Origin: Megasphaera cerevisiae DSM 20462
Lineage (GTDB): Bacteria; Bacillota; Negativicutes; Veillonellales; Megasphaeraceae
Direction: 5' to 3'
DNA length: 32,909 nucleotides
NCBI RefSeq assembly: GCF_001045675.1
Contig: NZ_LEKT01000035.1
Location: forward strand, 1 to 32,909
The notes under the pieces were generated by a model, which saw only the letters and a list, made by a program, of their open reading frames with translations, was not told where the DNA came from and did not search any database. Position 1 is the stretch's first letter. The number at the start of each line of letters is the position of its first letter. A program made the translations under genes and the position numbers. Shown piece after piece: positions 14,791 through 23,543 of the stretch.

Positions 14791-16941
14791 TTATTCGGCT
14801 GTCGGTACAGTCGGTTCTGTTTTCTTTTCCGTCGCCTTCTTCAAAACCGGCTTTTTCTTACGGCCCGGCGCAGGTTTTACAGCTGACGCAATCTTTTTCG
14901 CAGCAGTGGCATGTACCGTTTTTTCAGCCGGTTCAGCTTTTCCTGTTTTCTGTACTGCCTTGTTTTTTTTCACTGTTTTAGCCGTTTTTGTCTTTTTGGT
15001 CTTTACCGCGGCCCGGACTCCCAATTTAAGGGATTTTTTTTTATCCGCAGCCGGCTTCAGCCGCAAATAAATCGTTGCCAAAGGCGGCAGCGTCAATTCC
15101 AGTGATTGCTCCATGCCGTGCAGCGGAACCTGCTGCGTCATAAAATCTCCCTCATTGAGAACGTCAGAACCCCCGAACACTTCGGCATCACTGTTGAAAA
15201 CCTCCGTATACGCACCTGACTTCGGTACGCCGAAGCGATAGGAATACCGCACGACGGGCGTAAAATTGCATACCACGACCGTCATGGAGTCATCGTCCGC
15301 ACCGCTGCGATAAAAGGCAATCACGCTATTATCACGATCATCGCAGCTAATCCAGGAAAAGCCGGACCAATCACAATCTTCCTCCCACAGCTCCGTATGG
15401 GCGGTATAATAGGCATTAAGGCTGCGCACATATTCGTGCATCGCCTTGTGCATCGGATATTCCAACAGGTGCCAATCCAGGCTGTCATCATATTTCCATT
15501 CAATGAACTGCCCAAAATCACTGCCCATAAACAACAGCTTTTTCCCCGGATGTGCCATCCAATACCCATAAAATGCCCGCAGACCGGCAAATTTCTGCCA
15601 ATAATCACCCGGCATCTTGTCCAGCAGGGAATGCTTTCCATGCACGACTTCATCATGAGAAAGAGGCAGAATAAAATTTTCTGAAAAGGCATAGCACAAG
15701 GAAAAGGTAATCAAATTATGATTATCCTTGCGAAACAAAGGATCCATAGACATATACCGCAGCATGTCGTTCATCCAGCCCATATTCCACTTGTAATTAA
15801 AACCCAGGCCGCCTACTTCCACGGGCTTCGTCACAAGCGGCCAAGACGAAGATTCTTCAGCAATCATGAGCGCATGGGGAAATTCCCTGAAGACCGCCGT
15901 ATTCAGCTTGCGCAGAAACTCAATAGCCTCCAGATTTTCCCGTCCGCCGTATTTATTGGGCTGCCAGTTACCGTCTGGATGTCCATAGTCGAGATACAAC
16001 ATATTCGCGACGGCATCAATCCGCAACCCATCTATATGAAATACGGACAATAAAAACAAAGCGCTGGAAATAAGGAAGGACTGCACCTCCGTACGGCCAT
16101 AATCGAAATTCATGGTATCCCATTCTTTATTTTCTGCCAGAATTTCATTGCCCGATTCATAGCAGGGCTGACCGTCAAACTGCCGGAGGCCATGGGCATC
16201 ACGGCAAAAATGGCCTGGCACCCAGTCGAGAATTACACCGATATCATTACGATGGCATAAATCGACAAAATACATAAAATCCTCCGGCGATCCGTAACGG
16301 CTCGTGACGGAAAAGTATCCCGTCGCCTGGTAGCCCCAGGATCCGTCAAAAGGATATTCACAAAGCGGCATAATTTCAATATGCGTATAATTCATGCTTT
16401 TCACATATTCCACCAGCTGATCTGCCATTTCGCGATACGTCAGCAAGCCGCCCCCGGCATCACGCCGCCAGGAACCCAGATGAACTTCATAGGTCAGCAT
16501 GGGCCGGCTGTACGAATCATACTCCACACGGCCGTTCATCCATTTTTTATCCTTCCAGGCGTAGTGGAGCTTACATATTTTTGAAGCTGTATTCGGACGA
16601 ACTTCCGATAAAAACGCGTAGGGGTCACTCTTTAAAATGACATCTCCCGCCGCCGTCGTAATAGCATACTTATAAATTGTCCCTTCAGCGAGCCCTGGGA
16701 TATACGTAATCCAGATGCCGTTGCCAGCGTCACTCCGTTCCATGGGGTTGGCATCTGCATTCCATTGATTGAAATCGCCAACGACGCTTACCTGCCGCGC
16801 ATGAGGGGCCCATACGGAAAACCGAACGCATGATCTGCGGCGGATTACGGTGAAATGAGCGCCAAACAAGCGATAACTGGAATAGTTGGTGCCCTGGTGG
16901 TATAAGAATGTGCCATAGTCATCGATTGCACTGAGTTTCAT
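14791..16941 (-). CDS. glgB: 1,4-alpha-glucan branching enzyme (GH13) with Lys/Ala-rich C-terminal tail
   Basis: Residues 1-~628 are a normal GlgB: an N-terminal CBM48 (FSVWAPHARQVSVVGDFNQW, 41-60), then GH13 with nucleophile Asp309 (HIDGLRIDAV), acid Glu362 (MIAEESSSWP) and Asp430 (PLSHDEVVHG), then a C-terminal beta domain. Residues ~629-716 are an unusual extension in which about 26 of 88 residues are Lys, mixed with Ala, Pro and Thr, like eukaryotic histone H1 tails. Typical GlgB proteins end before it. The tail may bind a polyanion or another protein, or be an expanded low-complexity sequence; this is inference. The ATG at 16941 has AGGGGGA nine bases upstream and lies 23 bp after glgP. 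Confidence 0.95.
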   Translation of the reverse strand: MKLSAIDDYGTFLYHQGTNYSSYRLFGAHFTVIRRRSCVRFSVWAPHARQVSVVGDFNQWNADANPMERSDAGNGIWITYIPGLAEGTIYKYAITTAAGDVILKSDPYAFLSEVRPNTASKICKLHYAWKDKKWMNGRVEYDSYSRPMLTYEVHLGSWRRDAGGGLLTYREMADQLVEYVKSMNYTHIEIMPLCEYPFDGSWGYQATGYFSVTSRYGSPEDFMYFVDLCHRNDIGVILDWVPGHFCRDAHGLRQFDGQPCYESGNEILAENKEWDTMNFDYGRTEVQSFLISSALFLLSVFHIDGLRIDAVANMLYLDYGHPDGNWQPNKYGGRENLEAIEFLRKLNTAVFREFPHALMIAEESSSWPLVTKPVEVGGLGFNYKWNMGWMNDMLRYMSMDPLFRKDNHNLITFSLCYAFSENFILPLSHDEVVHGKHSLLDKMPGDYWQKFAGLRAFYGYWMAHPGKKLLFMGSDFGQFIEWKYDDSLDWHLLEYPMHKAMHEYVRSLNAYYTAHTELWEEDCDWSGFSWISCDDRDNSVIAFYRSGADDDSMTVVVCNFTPVVRYSYRFGVPKSGAYTEVFNSDAEVFGGSDVLNEGDFMTQQVPLHGMEQSLELTLPPLATIYLRLKPAADKKKSLKLGVRAAVKTKKTKTAKTVKKNKAVQKTGKAEPAEKTVHATAAKKIASAVKPAPGRKKKPVLKKATEKKTEPTVPTAE

Positions 16942-16964
16942 ATCGAAAATTCCCCCTGACTATT

Positions 16965-19394
16965 TCAAATTTTGACTGGCTTAATATGCCAAATATCAGA
17001 TGCATACTGCTGAATCGTCCGGTCACTTGAAAAATATCCTGAATGCGCAATATTGACCGCACTGGAATGAAGCCATTTTTTTCTTTCATTGTACCGTTCG
17101 GAAATTTCCTTCTGTGCATCACAGTAGGCAGCAAAATCCTTTAACACAAAATATTCATCGTTGCGGTCCAGCAGTGATTCATAAAGCATACCAAACGATT
17201 CACCGCCAATGGAACCGTCGACGAGAGAATTCATGAGATGACGAATATGGGAATCTGAGCTGTACATGTTCCAGGAGGAATATCCGCCGTTGACGTAGTA
17301 ATCCATGACCTCATCTGCCCGCAGTCCAAAGATGACGCAGTTATCGTCGCCGACTTCACGGTGGATTTCCACATTGGCGCCATCCATCGTTCCCATCGTA
17401 ACGGCACCATTCATCATAAATTTCATATTTCCCGTACCGGATGCTTCCTTGCCGGCAGTAGAAATCTGCTCACTTACATCCGCCGCCGGAAACAGGATTT
17501 GTCCCAGAGATACATTATAATTTTCCAAAAACAGGACATGCATCTGCCGGCTGACGCGGCGGTCCCGATTGACCATGCCGGCCACAACGTTGATCAGCTT
17601 GATAGTCTGCTTTGCTTCTCCATAGCCGGCTGCCGCCTTGCCGCCGAACAGAAAGGTTCGCGGCGTAATGCGCATTTTCGGATTGGTCTTCAGCAAGTAG
17701 TACAGGTGCAGAATATGGAGGATGTTTAACAGCTGCCGTTTATACAGATGAATCCGCTTGATTTGTATATCAAAAATAGAGTCGGCAGGAACGGTGACAT
17801 TGTATTTCTGCTTAATATACGTTGCCATAATATCCTTGCGGGCCCGTTTCACTTCACCCAGCTGCTGCAGAAACGCGGCATCTCCGGTAAACGGTTCCAG
17901 ATCAACCAGCTTGGCCGCGTCAAGCCGCCAGGCGTCGCCGATTGTATCATCAATGAGAGATGCCAGCTGCGGATTGGACTGAATGAGCCAGCGCCGATGC
18001 GAAATACCGTTGGTCTTATTGGAAAACCGGTCAGGAAAGCATGTATAAAACTGATGCAGCGTCGAATCCCGCAAAATCTGTGAATGTATTTCAGCCACGC
18101 CGTTGATGCTGTGGCTGCCCAGTACAGCTAGATGGGCCATATGCACCTGCCCATCCCACAGGACTGCCACATCCCGCGCCCTGGCTTCATCCTCGGGGTA
18201 GAGTGCACGCACTTCCTGCAGCCAGCGGTTGTTTATTTCTTCTACGATCAAGTAGATCCGGGGCAGCAAAGACTGGAACATAGGAATGGACCAGCGCTCC
18301 ATCGCCTCCGGCAAAATCGTGTGATTGGTATATCCTACGGTGCGTACCGTAACGTTCCACGCCGCTTCCCACGATATCCCCTCTTCATCCATAAGGATGC
18401 GCATCAATTCAGGAACGACCAGCGCCGGATGCGTGTCATTGATGTGAATATTGATATACTGGTCAAAACGGTACATACTCTTGCGGTATTTTTTCTTATA
18501 ATGGCGGACAATGCTCTGCAGCCCGGCAGAAACCATGAAATATTCCTGCATCAGCCGCAGCCGGCGTCCGTCCTCCCTGCTGTCCTCCGGGTACAGAAAG
18601 CGGGAAATAAGCTGCACGTTCTCCTTGTACAGGAAAGCCCGATGCCGGTCACCGAGAGTCAATTCACGATACATATCCTCCCTGGAATATTCAGCCCGCC
18701 ACAGACGCAGCGTATTGACCGTGTTATTGTGATATCCAATAACAGGCACATCATAGGGAACCGCACGTACGGAGGAATATTTTTCATATACGCATTCCAG
18801 GTCACCATCTTCTGTAGGACGCATATAGGCATTGCCGCCGAAATGAACGTTGACGGCCTTATCTACTTTTTTGACTTCCCAAGGATAGCCGTTGACCAAC
18901 CAATTATCCGGCAGTTCTACCTGCTGGTCATCGACAATTCTCTGATTGAAAAGGCCATATTGATACCGAATGCTGCAACCGTGTCCTGGCAGATGCAGCG
19001 CTGCCAATGAATCAATAAAGCAGGCTGCCAGCCGTCCTAAACCGCCGTTTCCCAGCCCCGGATCCCGTTCCTGCGGAATGATATCTTCCAGATCCCATCC
19101 CAGGTCCTGCAAGCCATCCCTGCATACTTTTTCCATGCCAATACCGATGAGGTTTGATTCCAGCAGTCTGCCAAGCAAAAATTCAATAGAAAAATAATAA
19201 ACCTGTTTTACCTTTTTTTCAGCATACACTTTGTTTGTACGGATCCATTCCTGACTTACCAGATCACGCACCATGTACGCAACGGTCTGATATACTTCAT
19301 TCAGCGTCATATCCTGCAAATCTTTTTCCCATAACACATGGGCTTTTTCGGTAAATATTTTTTTGAATTCTTCCTTATCCTGCCATGTTTTCAT
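16965..19394 (-). CDS. glgP: Glycogen/maltodextrin phosphorylase
   Basis: This ~809-aa PLP enzyme (GT35) releases glucose-1-phosphate from glycogen ends. The PLP Lys lies in EASGTGNMKFMMNGAV (about Lys658). DPGLGNGGLGRLAACFIDSL near the N-terminus is also characteristic. The frame is open to 19532, but that would overlap glgD by over 100 bp and add 46 residues not found in the family. I therefore start at the ATG at 19394 (MKTWQDKEEFKKIF), 19 bp after the glgD stop, although its GAGGGG is about 12 bases upstream. It sits in one operon with the synthetic genes, so storage and mobilisation are made together. Confidence 0.95.
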   Translation of the reverse strand: MKTWQDKEEFKKIFTEKAHVLWEKDLQDMTLNEVYQTVAYMVRDLVSQEWIRTNKVYAEKKVKQVYYFSIEFLLGRLLESNLIGIGMEKVCRDGLQDLGWDLEDIIPQERDPGLGNGGLGRLAACFIDSLAALHLPGHGCSIRYQYGLFNQRIVDDQQVELPDNWLVNGYPWEVKKVDKAVNVHFGGNAYMRPTEDGDLECVYEKYSSVRAVPYDVPVIGYHNNTVNTLRLWRAEYSREDMYRELTLGDRHRAFLYKENVQLISRFLYPEDSREDGRRLRLMQEYFMVSAGLQSIVRHYKKKYRKSMYRFDQYINIHINDTHPALVVPELMRILMDEEGISWEAAWNVTVRTVGYTNHTILPEAMERWSIPMFQSLLPRIYLIVEEINNRWLQEVRALYPEDEARARDVAVLWDGQVHMAHLAVLGSHSINGVAEIHSQILRDSTLHQFYTCFPDRFSNKTNGISHRRWLIQSNPQLASLIDDTIGDAWRLDAAKLVDLEPFTGDAAFLQQLGEVKRARKDIMATYIKQKYNVTVPADSIFDIQIKRIHLYKRQLLNILHILHLYYLLKTNPKMRITPRTFLFGGKAAAGYGEAKQTIKLINVVAGMVNRDRRVSRQMHVLFLENYNVSLGQILFPAADVSEQISTAGKEASGTGNMKFMMNGAVTMGTMDGANVEIHREVGDDNCVIFGLRADEVMDYYVNGGYSSWNMYSSDSHIRHLMNSLVDGSIGGESFGMLYESLLDRNDEYFVLKDFAAYCDAQKEISERYNERKKWLHSSAVNIAHSGYFSSDRTIQQYASDIWHIKPVKI

Positions 19395-19413
19395 CGTTGT
19401 TTTATACCCCTCT

Positions 19414-20529
19414 TTAAATAACGCTGCATTTCCCAATGCACAATGGGTTTTCCTTTGTGCCGGATAACACAGCCTCCGGCTGAATGACAGTATTTTTGTC
19501 ACAAGCCACATAATCAAGCTGCGCATCGTCACCGACCACGGTCCGCTGCATAATAATGCTGTTGCGGATCACAGCATTTTTACCTACCCGTACCTTGCGG
19601 AACAGGATAGAATTTTCCACATGACCTTCGATAATACAGCCGTTGGCCACGAGAGAATTATGGATATGCGCTTCTTCCATGTATTTGGCCGGAGCCTCAT
19701 CCTTGATTTTCGTATAGATATGATGCTGTTTGTCCTTAAAGAACAAATCACGCCATACCTGCATGTCCAGCAGATCCATATTGACTTGAAAATACGCGTT
19801 GACAGAATCAATGCGTTTTGCGTATCCCTGATAATTATACCCAAAAATACGCAGGCGGTCCACATTTCGCTTCAGTACATCCGTAACGAGGTGCGTATAG
19901 CCTTTTGCATACGCCCGACGGATACAATGCTGGAACACTTCACCTTCAATGATAATGCCCCGCTGATACAGATTTTCACCAGCCTGTATTTCCGGTTTGG
20001 CATCGATTCCGATAACCCGGTTCTGCTCATCAACGATCAGCGCATAGCCTTCTCTGCCGAAAGCATATTTCTGCTTTTGATAAATCATGGTGGCATCGGC
20101 ATTATGGTGACGGTGAAAATGAAGAACCTCATCATAATCAATATTTTGAACGGTATCGCAGCCGGTCAGCAGGACATAACGCTTATTACCCCGTTTAACA
20201 AAAAGAAGATTTTTATAGTAGGAAGAAATATCGCCTTCTACCGGATGCTGAATATCCTCCAAATCCTCCGGCATATAAAACAGTCCGTCGCCTTTACGGG
20301 CCAGGCCCCACTCCTTGCCTGACCGGATATGATCCAGTACGGATCGCGACTGCGGCGATAGCAGGAGGCCTACGTTGGCAATACCAGCGTTGACCATATT
20401 CGACAAGGTAAAATCAATAAGACGGAATTTTCCGCCTACAGGTATCGTAGCCAACGGCCGTCTATCATTCAATTCGCGAAGCGGGTTGTCTTCTCTGAGA
20501 TTTACTAATCCGATGATATCACTGCTCAT
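19414..20529 (-). CDS. glgD: GlgD, regulatory subunit of glucose-1-phosphate adenylyltransferase
   Basis: This 371-aa protein is a paralogue of GlgC. In Firmicutes GlgD joins GlgC to form the active or better-regulated ADP-glucose pyrophosphorylase. It has a nucleotidyltransferase fold, starting [20 protein letters not shown] instead of the catalytic GGKGSRL signature, then [20 protein letters not shown], and a C-terminal left-handed beta-helix region (hexapeptide-like repeats around [15 protein letters not shown]). The altered N-terminal loop is normal for GlgD. Its start overlaps the glgC stop by four bases, indicating translational coupling, and AAGGGGA precedes the ATG. Confidence 0.95.
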   Translation of the reverse strand: MSSDIIGLVNLREDNPLRELNDRRPLATIPVGGKFRLIDFTLSNMVNAGIANVGLLLSPQSRSVLDHIRSGKEWGLARKGDGLFYMPEDLEDIQHPVEGDISSYYKNLLFVKRGNKRYVLLTGCDTVQNIDYDEVLHFHRHHNADATMIYQKQKYAFGREGYALIVDEQNRVIGIDAKPEIQAGENLYQRGIIIEGEVFQHCIRRAYAKGYTHLVTDVLKRNVDRLRIFGYNYQGYAKRIDSVNAYFQVNMDLLDMQVWRDLFFKDKQHHIYTKIKDEAPAKYMEEAHIHNSLVANGCIIEGHVENSILFRKVRVGKNAVIRNSIIMQRTVVGDDAQLDYVACDKNTVIQPEAVLSGTKENPLCIGKCSVI

Positions 20530-21683
20530 ACTGATCCCCTTCCTTTCCCGGCAGCCCGTTTTGTTTCTTTTCTTCCCAATACGGCAACAGATCCGTCTTC
20601 ATTATGTACGACAACATTTTCATGAATAATGCATCGCTCTCCGATAATAGCCTTATCGACAACCGCATTCGCCTTGATTACTGTTCCCGGCATAATCACA
20701 GAATTAACGACCTTCGCTCCTTTTTCGATGATAACGTCATAGAAAATCACCGAATTGACAACCGTCCCCAATATAGCGGAGCCTTCAGCAATCAAAGAAC
20801 TCTTGGCACTGCCGTCCGGTCCGATAAAATGTGGCGGCATATTCTGATTTCCCGAATAAATGCGCCATTTCTGATCGCTCAGATCCAGCGGCGGATCATC
20901 GGCAATGAGATCCATATTGGCCTGCCATAGGCTCTCAATAGTCCCGACATCCTTCCAATACCCTTCAAAGGGATAAGCATACAAGGGAACCTGATCTGCC
21001 AGCATGGATGGAATTACATTCTTACCAAAATCATGATCGGACTTTTCATTTTTTGCATCTGCTTTTAAATATTTTTCCAGTACGCTGCGATTGAAAATAT
21101 AAATTCCCATAGATGCCAGATTACTTTCCGGCTTGACCGGTTTTTCCTGAAACTTATTAATGCGCATCGTATCGTCTGCTACCATGATCCCAAAACGGCT
21201 CGCTTCATCCCAAGGCACGCGAATCGTCCCGATCGTGACCTGGGCGCCATGCTTTTTGTGAAACGCCAGCATCTTGGAATAATCCATCGAATAAATATGA
21301 TCGCCCGATAAAATGAGAACATAATCATCTCCGACCATATCGACGAAATTCAGATTCTGGTAGATCGCGTCAGCCGTACCGCGGTACCAATTGGTCCCAG
21401 CATCACTCGTATACGGCGGCAGCACGAAGGTGCCTCCCGTATCCGAATCCAAATCCCATGAACTCCCGTTGCCTACATACCAGTTCAATTCCAACGGCTG
21501 ATACTGCGTTAAAATACCAACAGTCCCGATACCGGAATGGCGGCAGTTGCTAAGAGGGAAATCAATAATACGGTACTTCCCCCCGAATAACAGTCCCGGC
21601 TTGGCCTGATCTTTAGTCAGAACACCTAATCGGCTCCCCTTGCCGCCGGCAAGAATCATTGCCAGACAATTGGATTTTCTCAT
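20526..21683 (-). CDS. glgC: Glucose-1-phosphate adenylyltransferase catalytic subunit
   Basis: This 385-aa enzyme makes ADP-glucose, the committed step of glycogen synthesis. The catalytic loop [18 protein letters not shown] (residues 12-29) and [17 protein letters not shown] are intact. Other typical parts are [10 protein letters not shown] and the acidic [13 protein letters not shown]-terminal beta-helix domain follows, with [20 protein letters not shown]. It is the first gene of the glycogen operon, with GAGGAGG eight bases before the ATG at 21683. The leader upstream carries an inverted repeat (see 21684-21856). It overlaps glgD by four bases. Confidence 0.97.
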   Translation of the reverse strand: MRKSNCLAMILAGGKGSRLGVLTKDQAKPGLLFGGKYRIIDFPLSNCRHSGIGTVGILTQYQPLELNWYVGNGSSWDLDSDTGGTFVLPPYTSDAGTNWYRGTADAIYQNLNFVDMVGDDYVLILSGDHIYSMDYSKMLAFHKKHGAQVTIGTIRVPWDEASRFGIMVADDTMRINKFQEKPVKPESNLASMGIYIFNRSVLEKYLKADAKNEKSDHDFGKNVIPSMLADQVPLYAYPFEGYWKDVGTIESLWQANMDLIADDPPLDLSDQKWRIYSGNQNMPPHFIGPDGSAKSSLIAEGSAILGTVVNSVIFYDVIIEKGAKVVNSVIMPGTVIKANAVVDKAIIGERCIIHENVVVHNEDGSVAVLGRKETKRAAGKGRGSV

Positions 21684-21856
21684 GTATTTTCCTCCTCACG
21701 TTAAAGAAAATCCGAAAAATCAACGATACATATGTATGTCCCTGATGATAATACAATATACGTTGGATTTTCTTTGCATTTTTTTCCGTCCATTCTTACT
21801 CATACTATGAATAAATTGTATATAGTAATTATATACTAATTTCTCAGAAAATTTAA
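21684..21856 (-). promoter_or_regulatory. Leader and candidate promoter of the glycogen operon
   Basis: On the minus strand TATAAT (21833-21828) has a poor -35 match, TTAAAT (21856-21851), 17 bp upstream. This leaves a leader of about 140 nt. The leader holds an 11-bp inverted repeat, AAAGAAAATCC (21703-21713) with GGATTTTCTTT (21765-21775), a CAACG/CGTTG pair inside it (21721-21725 with 21761-21765), and a 12-bp palindrome ATACATATGTAT (21726-21737). These could be regulator sites or an RNA structure. No known riboswitch is recognised. Confidence 0.35.
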
Positions 21857-22359
21857 GAGGAAATCCTGCGGTACGGACCATTTTTTAGAAAATACTTTGC
21901 ACATTTTACCAGTACGTTACTTTGCGTTTACCTAATTTGTCTGAATAAATTCAACAATTTTTGACGAAGCTGTTGTCTGTCCCAACATGTACACAAGATG
22001 TCAGCATACTATATTGCTGCAGATAGGCCTGCCATCTCCATGGCATCCGGGATCCGCCGAAATGTTACAGATTTTTCACAGTGACAGTGTATGGTTCTGA
22101 TTTTGTGAACTTCCGATGTATCCGGCTATGCTACACATGATATCCCCATCAACAAGTGTGATCTCTATGCTACATATTTCCCCCCAAAAAAGATGATCGG
22201 GATGACAAGGTCATTGAAAAAAAAGAATCACAGTACGGGTGCCGGCGATATTTATAATGGGATTATTTTCCAGTTTTGCCGACGTGCCGGATACGCCACC
22301 GCATCCCGGCCAACAGTACCCTCATCGCAAAATACCGCCGCAAGAAGAATGCGCTACAT

Positions 22360-22397
22360 AAAAATGACCTTCAGGCATTTGTCTGAAAGTCATTTTT
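22360..22397. terminator. Symmetrical intrinsic terminator
   Basis: AAAAATGAC (22360-22368) and GTCATTTTT (22389-22397) pair, with TTCAG/CTGAA inside across one mismatch and an 8-nt loop. A and T runs on both sides allow use on either strand. No gene that it would serve is recognised. Confidence 0.65.
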
Positions 22398-22816
22398 ATT
22401 ACATTATTAATTTATTTTTTTATTTTACGCGCATGCAATTTAACGCGATAGGACCTGGGCAAAGCATGCAAGCCTTTATATCTATTATGCAACTTCTCAA
22501 AACATTATGTCTTATTATGTTACGTAATAGAAAATAAAGATGTATAATTAGGTCATAAAATATAGGCTGCGGCGCTGATAATACCCTCAGCCGATGAAAC
22601 ACTCCTCTTTTCAAAAAATCAGCTTGTCACTACTGCAAGATTAAAACCGACAGAACATAAATCAATCGAAAAACGAACATCTCCAAGATCGTATTATCAC
22701 AACATGCACCAGAAGAATCAGTTGCGAGCTTGACACAGCATCCTATCATGTGAATAGGTTGTACTGCTGGATTTATATCTCTATTTTGAACTTATTACAG
22801 GCAATAAATAAAGAAT

Positions 22817-22844
22817 CCCATTACTGGCCCCTACCAGTAACGGG
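22817..22844. repeat. 11-bp imperfect hairpin upstream of the HigA-like gene
   Basis: CCCATTACTGG (22817-22827) pairs with CCAGTAACGGG (22834-22844) with one A-C mismatch and a 6-nt loop. Read on the minus strand it is followed by ATTCTTTATTT, so it may be a minus-strand terminator. Confidence 0.4.
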
Positions 22845-22884
22845 AAAAGCGTAACCACTTCGATCAAAACTGATTACGCTGCTA

Positions 22885-22914
22885 TTGTAACACATTATGT
22901 TATTACTGTATATT
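22885..22914 (+). promoter_or_regulatory. Possible promoter/operator of the HigA-like gene
   Basis: TTGTAA (22885-22890) and TATATT (22909-22914) are 18 bp apart. Between them lies the dyad TAACA-CATTA-TGTTA (22888-22902). A repressor binding its own promoter is usual for HigA-type proteins. The start would fall very near the ribosome-binding site, which weakens the promoter call. Confidence 0.3.
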
Positions 22915-22932
22915 GAAAGGAGATCATTTATC

Positions 22933-23235
22933 ATGACAAAAGAAACCAGAAAACGGCTGCTTACCAGAAAAGAATTAGAGTCGATGCATCCGGGCAAGGC
23001 CATTGAAGAGTATATAGCGCATACAGATATCAGCACAGAAGAATTGGCCCAAAGATTAGAAATAACTCCCGCGGCGCTGCAGCGCATTCTCCATGGGGAG
23101 GCCGGCTTATCCCGTGATATGATGCGAAAATTGTCCAGAGTAACAGATACGCCTCTTGATAACTGGATCGAAATACAGCGCCGGTATGAAGACGCCTTGG
23201 ATAAATTTACTACTGAGGAATATGGACTGGAATAA
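22933..23235 (+). CDS. HigA-family (XRE) antitoxin-like transcriptional regulator, orphan
   Basis: This 100-aa protein has a Cro/C1-type helix-turn-helix: HPGKAIEEYIAHTDISTEE, then LAQRLEITPAALQRILHGEA, and a C-terminal helix typical of HigA/VapI proteins (MMRKLSRVTDTPLDNWIEIQ). I start at the ATG at 22933, which has AAAGGAGAT nine bases upstream, not at the earlier 22897. Such proteins are usually encoded just after a HigB toxin. No HigB-like frame is found in the ~1 kb upstream, and a convergent gene lies downstream, so it is an orphan or a plain repressor. A dyad in its promoter suggests self-regulation. Its stop codon lies within the long terminator hairpin. Confidence 0.85.
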   Translation: MTKETRKRLLTRKELESMHPGKAIEEYIAHTDISTEELAQRLEITPAALQRILHGEAGLSRDMMRKLSRVTDTPLDNWIEIQRRYEDALDKFTTEEYGLE

Positions 23236-23284
23236 ATGAAAGCATCGGCATGTCTGAGAGAGACATGCCGATGCTTTCATTTAT
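23232..23284. terminator. 24-bp perfect-stem bidirectional terminator
   Basis: Positions 23232-23255 and 23261-23284 are exact reverse complements around a 5-nt loop (GAGAG). The hairpin includes the stop codon of the HigA-like gene and faces the convergent DUF4911 gene. A/T-rich ends give short T tracts on both strands. Confidence 0.8.
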
Positions 23285-23309
23285 ACATGCAATACATATC
23301 ATTAATATG

Positions 23310-23543
23310 TTATTCATAACGAAGCGCATCGTCATACGTCAGGATCTCCGTCTCAAAAGGCAGAGACAAAAGAAGTTCCCGAGCCGCGGCCGCCGTGTCC
23401 GGCGTCGACCGGACAAACCCGATTCCTTTTTTTCCGTCCAGAGCCGTGACAGCCCCCACATATTCGGCTCCCTCCAATATTCGTGTAACGAAGGTCATTT
23501 TTTCAGGGGGAATCCTGAAATACACCCAATCCGCGTCAAGCAT
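23310..23543 (-). CDS. DUF4911 domain-containing protein
   Basis: This 77-aa protein begins MLDADWVYFRIPPEKMTFVT and includes YVGAVTALDGKKGIGFVRST, matching my recollection of DUF4911 proteins found in Firmicutes/Negativicutes next to U32 peptidases. Function unknown. It looks like a small alpha/beta fold with no signal peptide. Its start overlaps the U32 gene end by eight bases, so it is the last gene of the mltG operon. AAGGCGG precedes the ATG. The long terminator at 23232-23284 follows. Confidence 0.75.
   Translation of the reverse strand: MLDADWVYFRIPPEKMTFVTRILEGAEYVGAVTALDGKKGIGFVRSTPDTAAAARELLLSLPFETEILTYDDALRYE

Larger units (their letters stand above)
21857..22884. other. About 1 kb without a convincing gene
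   Basis: Between the glycogen leader and the HigA-like gene I find only weak open frames without ribosome-binding sites. Signals present are a 13-base match to the integrase-arm repeat (21956-21968), two related GCTACA-containing stretches near 22130 and 22167, a good terminator (22360-22397), a hairpin (22817-22844) and a 7-bp inverted repeat (22848-22854 with 22874-22880). Base composition shifts along the region (GC-rich islands in AT-rich sequence), consistent with a decayed insertion. I cannot identify what it was. Confidence 0.4.

Noticed and set aside
18132-19010. 292-aa plus-strand open frame opposite glgP
   Set aside because: Antisense shadow of a highly conserved gene; residues show no known fold or signal.
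19395-19532. 46-residue N-terminal extension of glycogen phosphorylase
   Set aside because: It lies mostly in the glgD coding region in another frame and does not resemble phosphorylase N-termini.
22193-22537. 114-aa plus-strand frame in the gene-poor region
   Set aside because: Runs through the terminator at 22360-22397, has no ribosome-binding site and has no family-like sequence.
22420-22614. Minus-strand 64-aa frame ending with a CPGPI motif, recalling TusA-type sulfur carriers
   Set aside because: The motif is five residues near the C-terminus instead of the N-terminal region of TusA; the rest is unrelated AT-rich translation without a ribosome-binding site.
22600-22896. Possible HigB toxin upstream of the HigA-like gene
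   Set aside because: Plus-strand frames here are short and interrupted by stops; none resembles the HigB/RelE fold.
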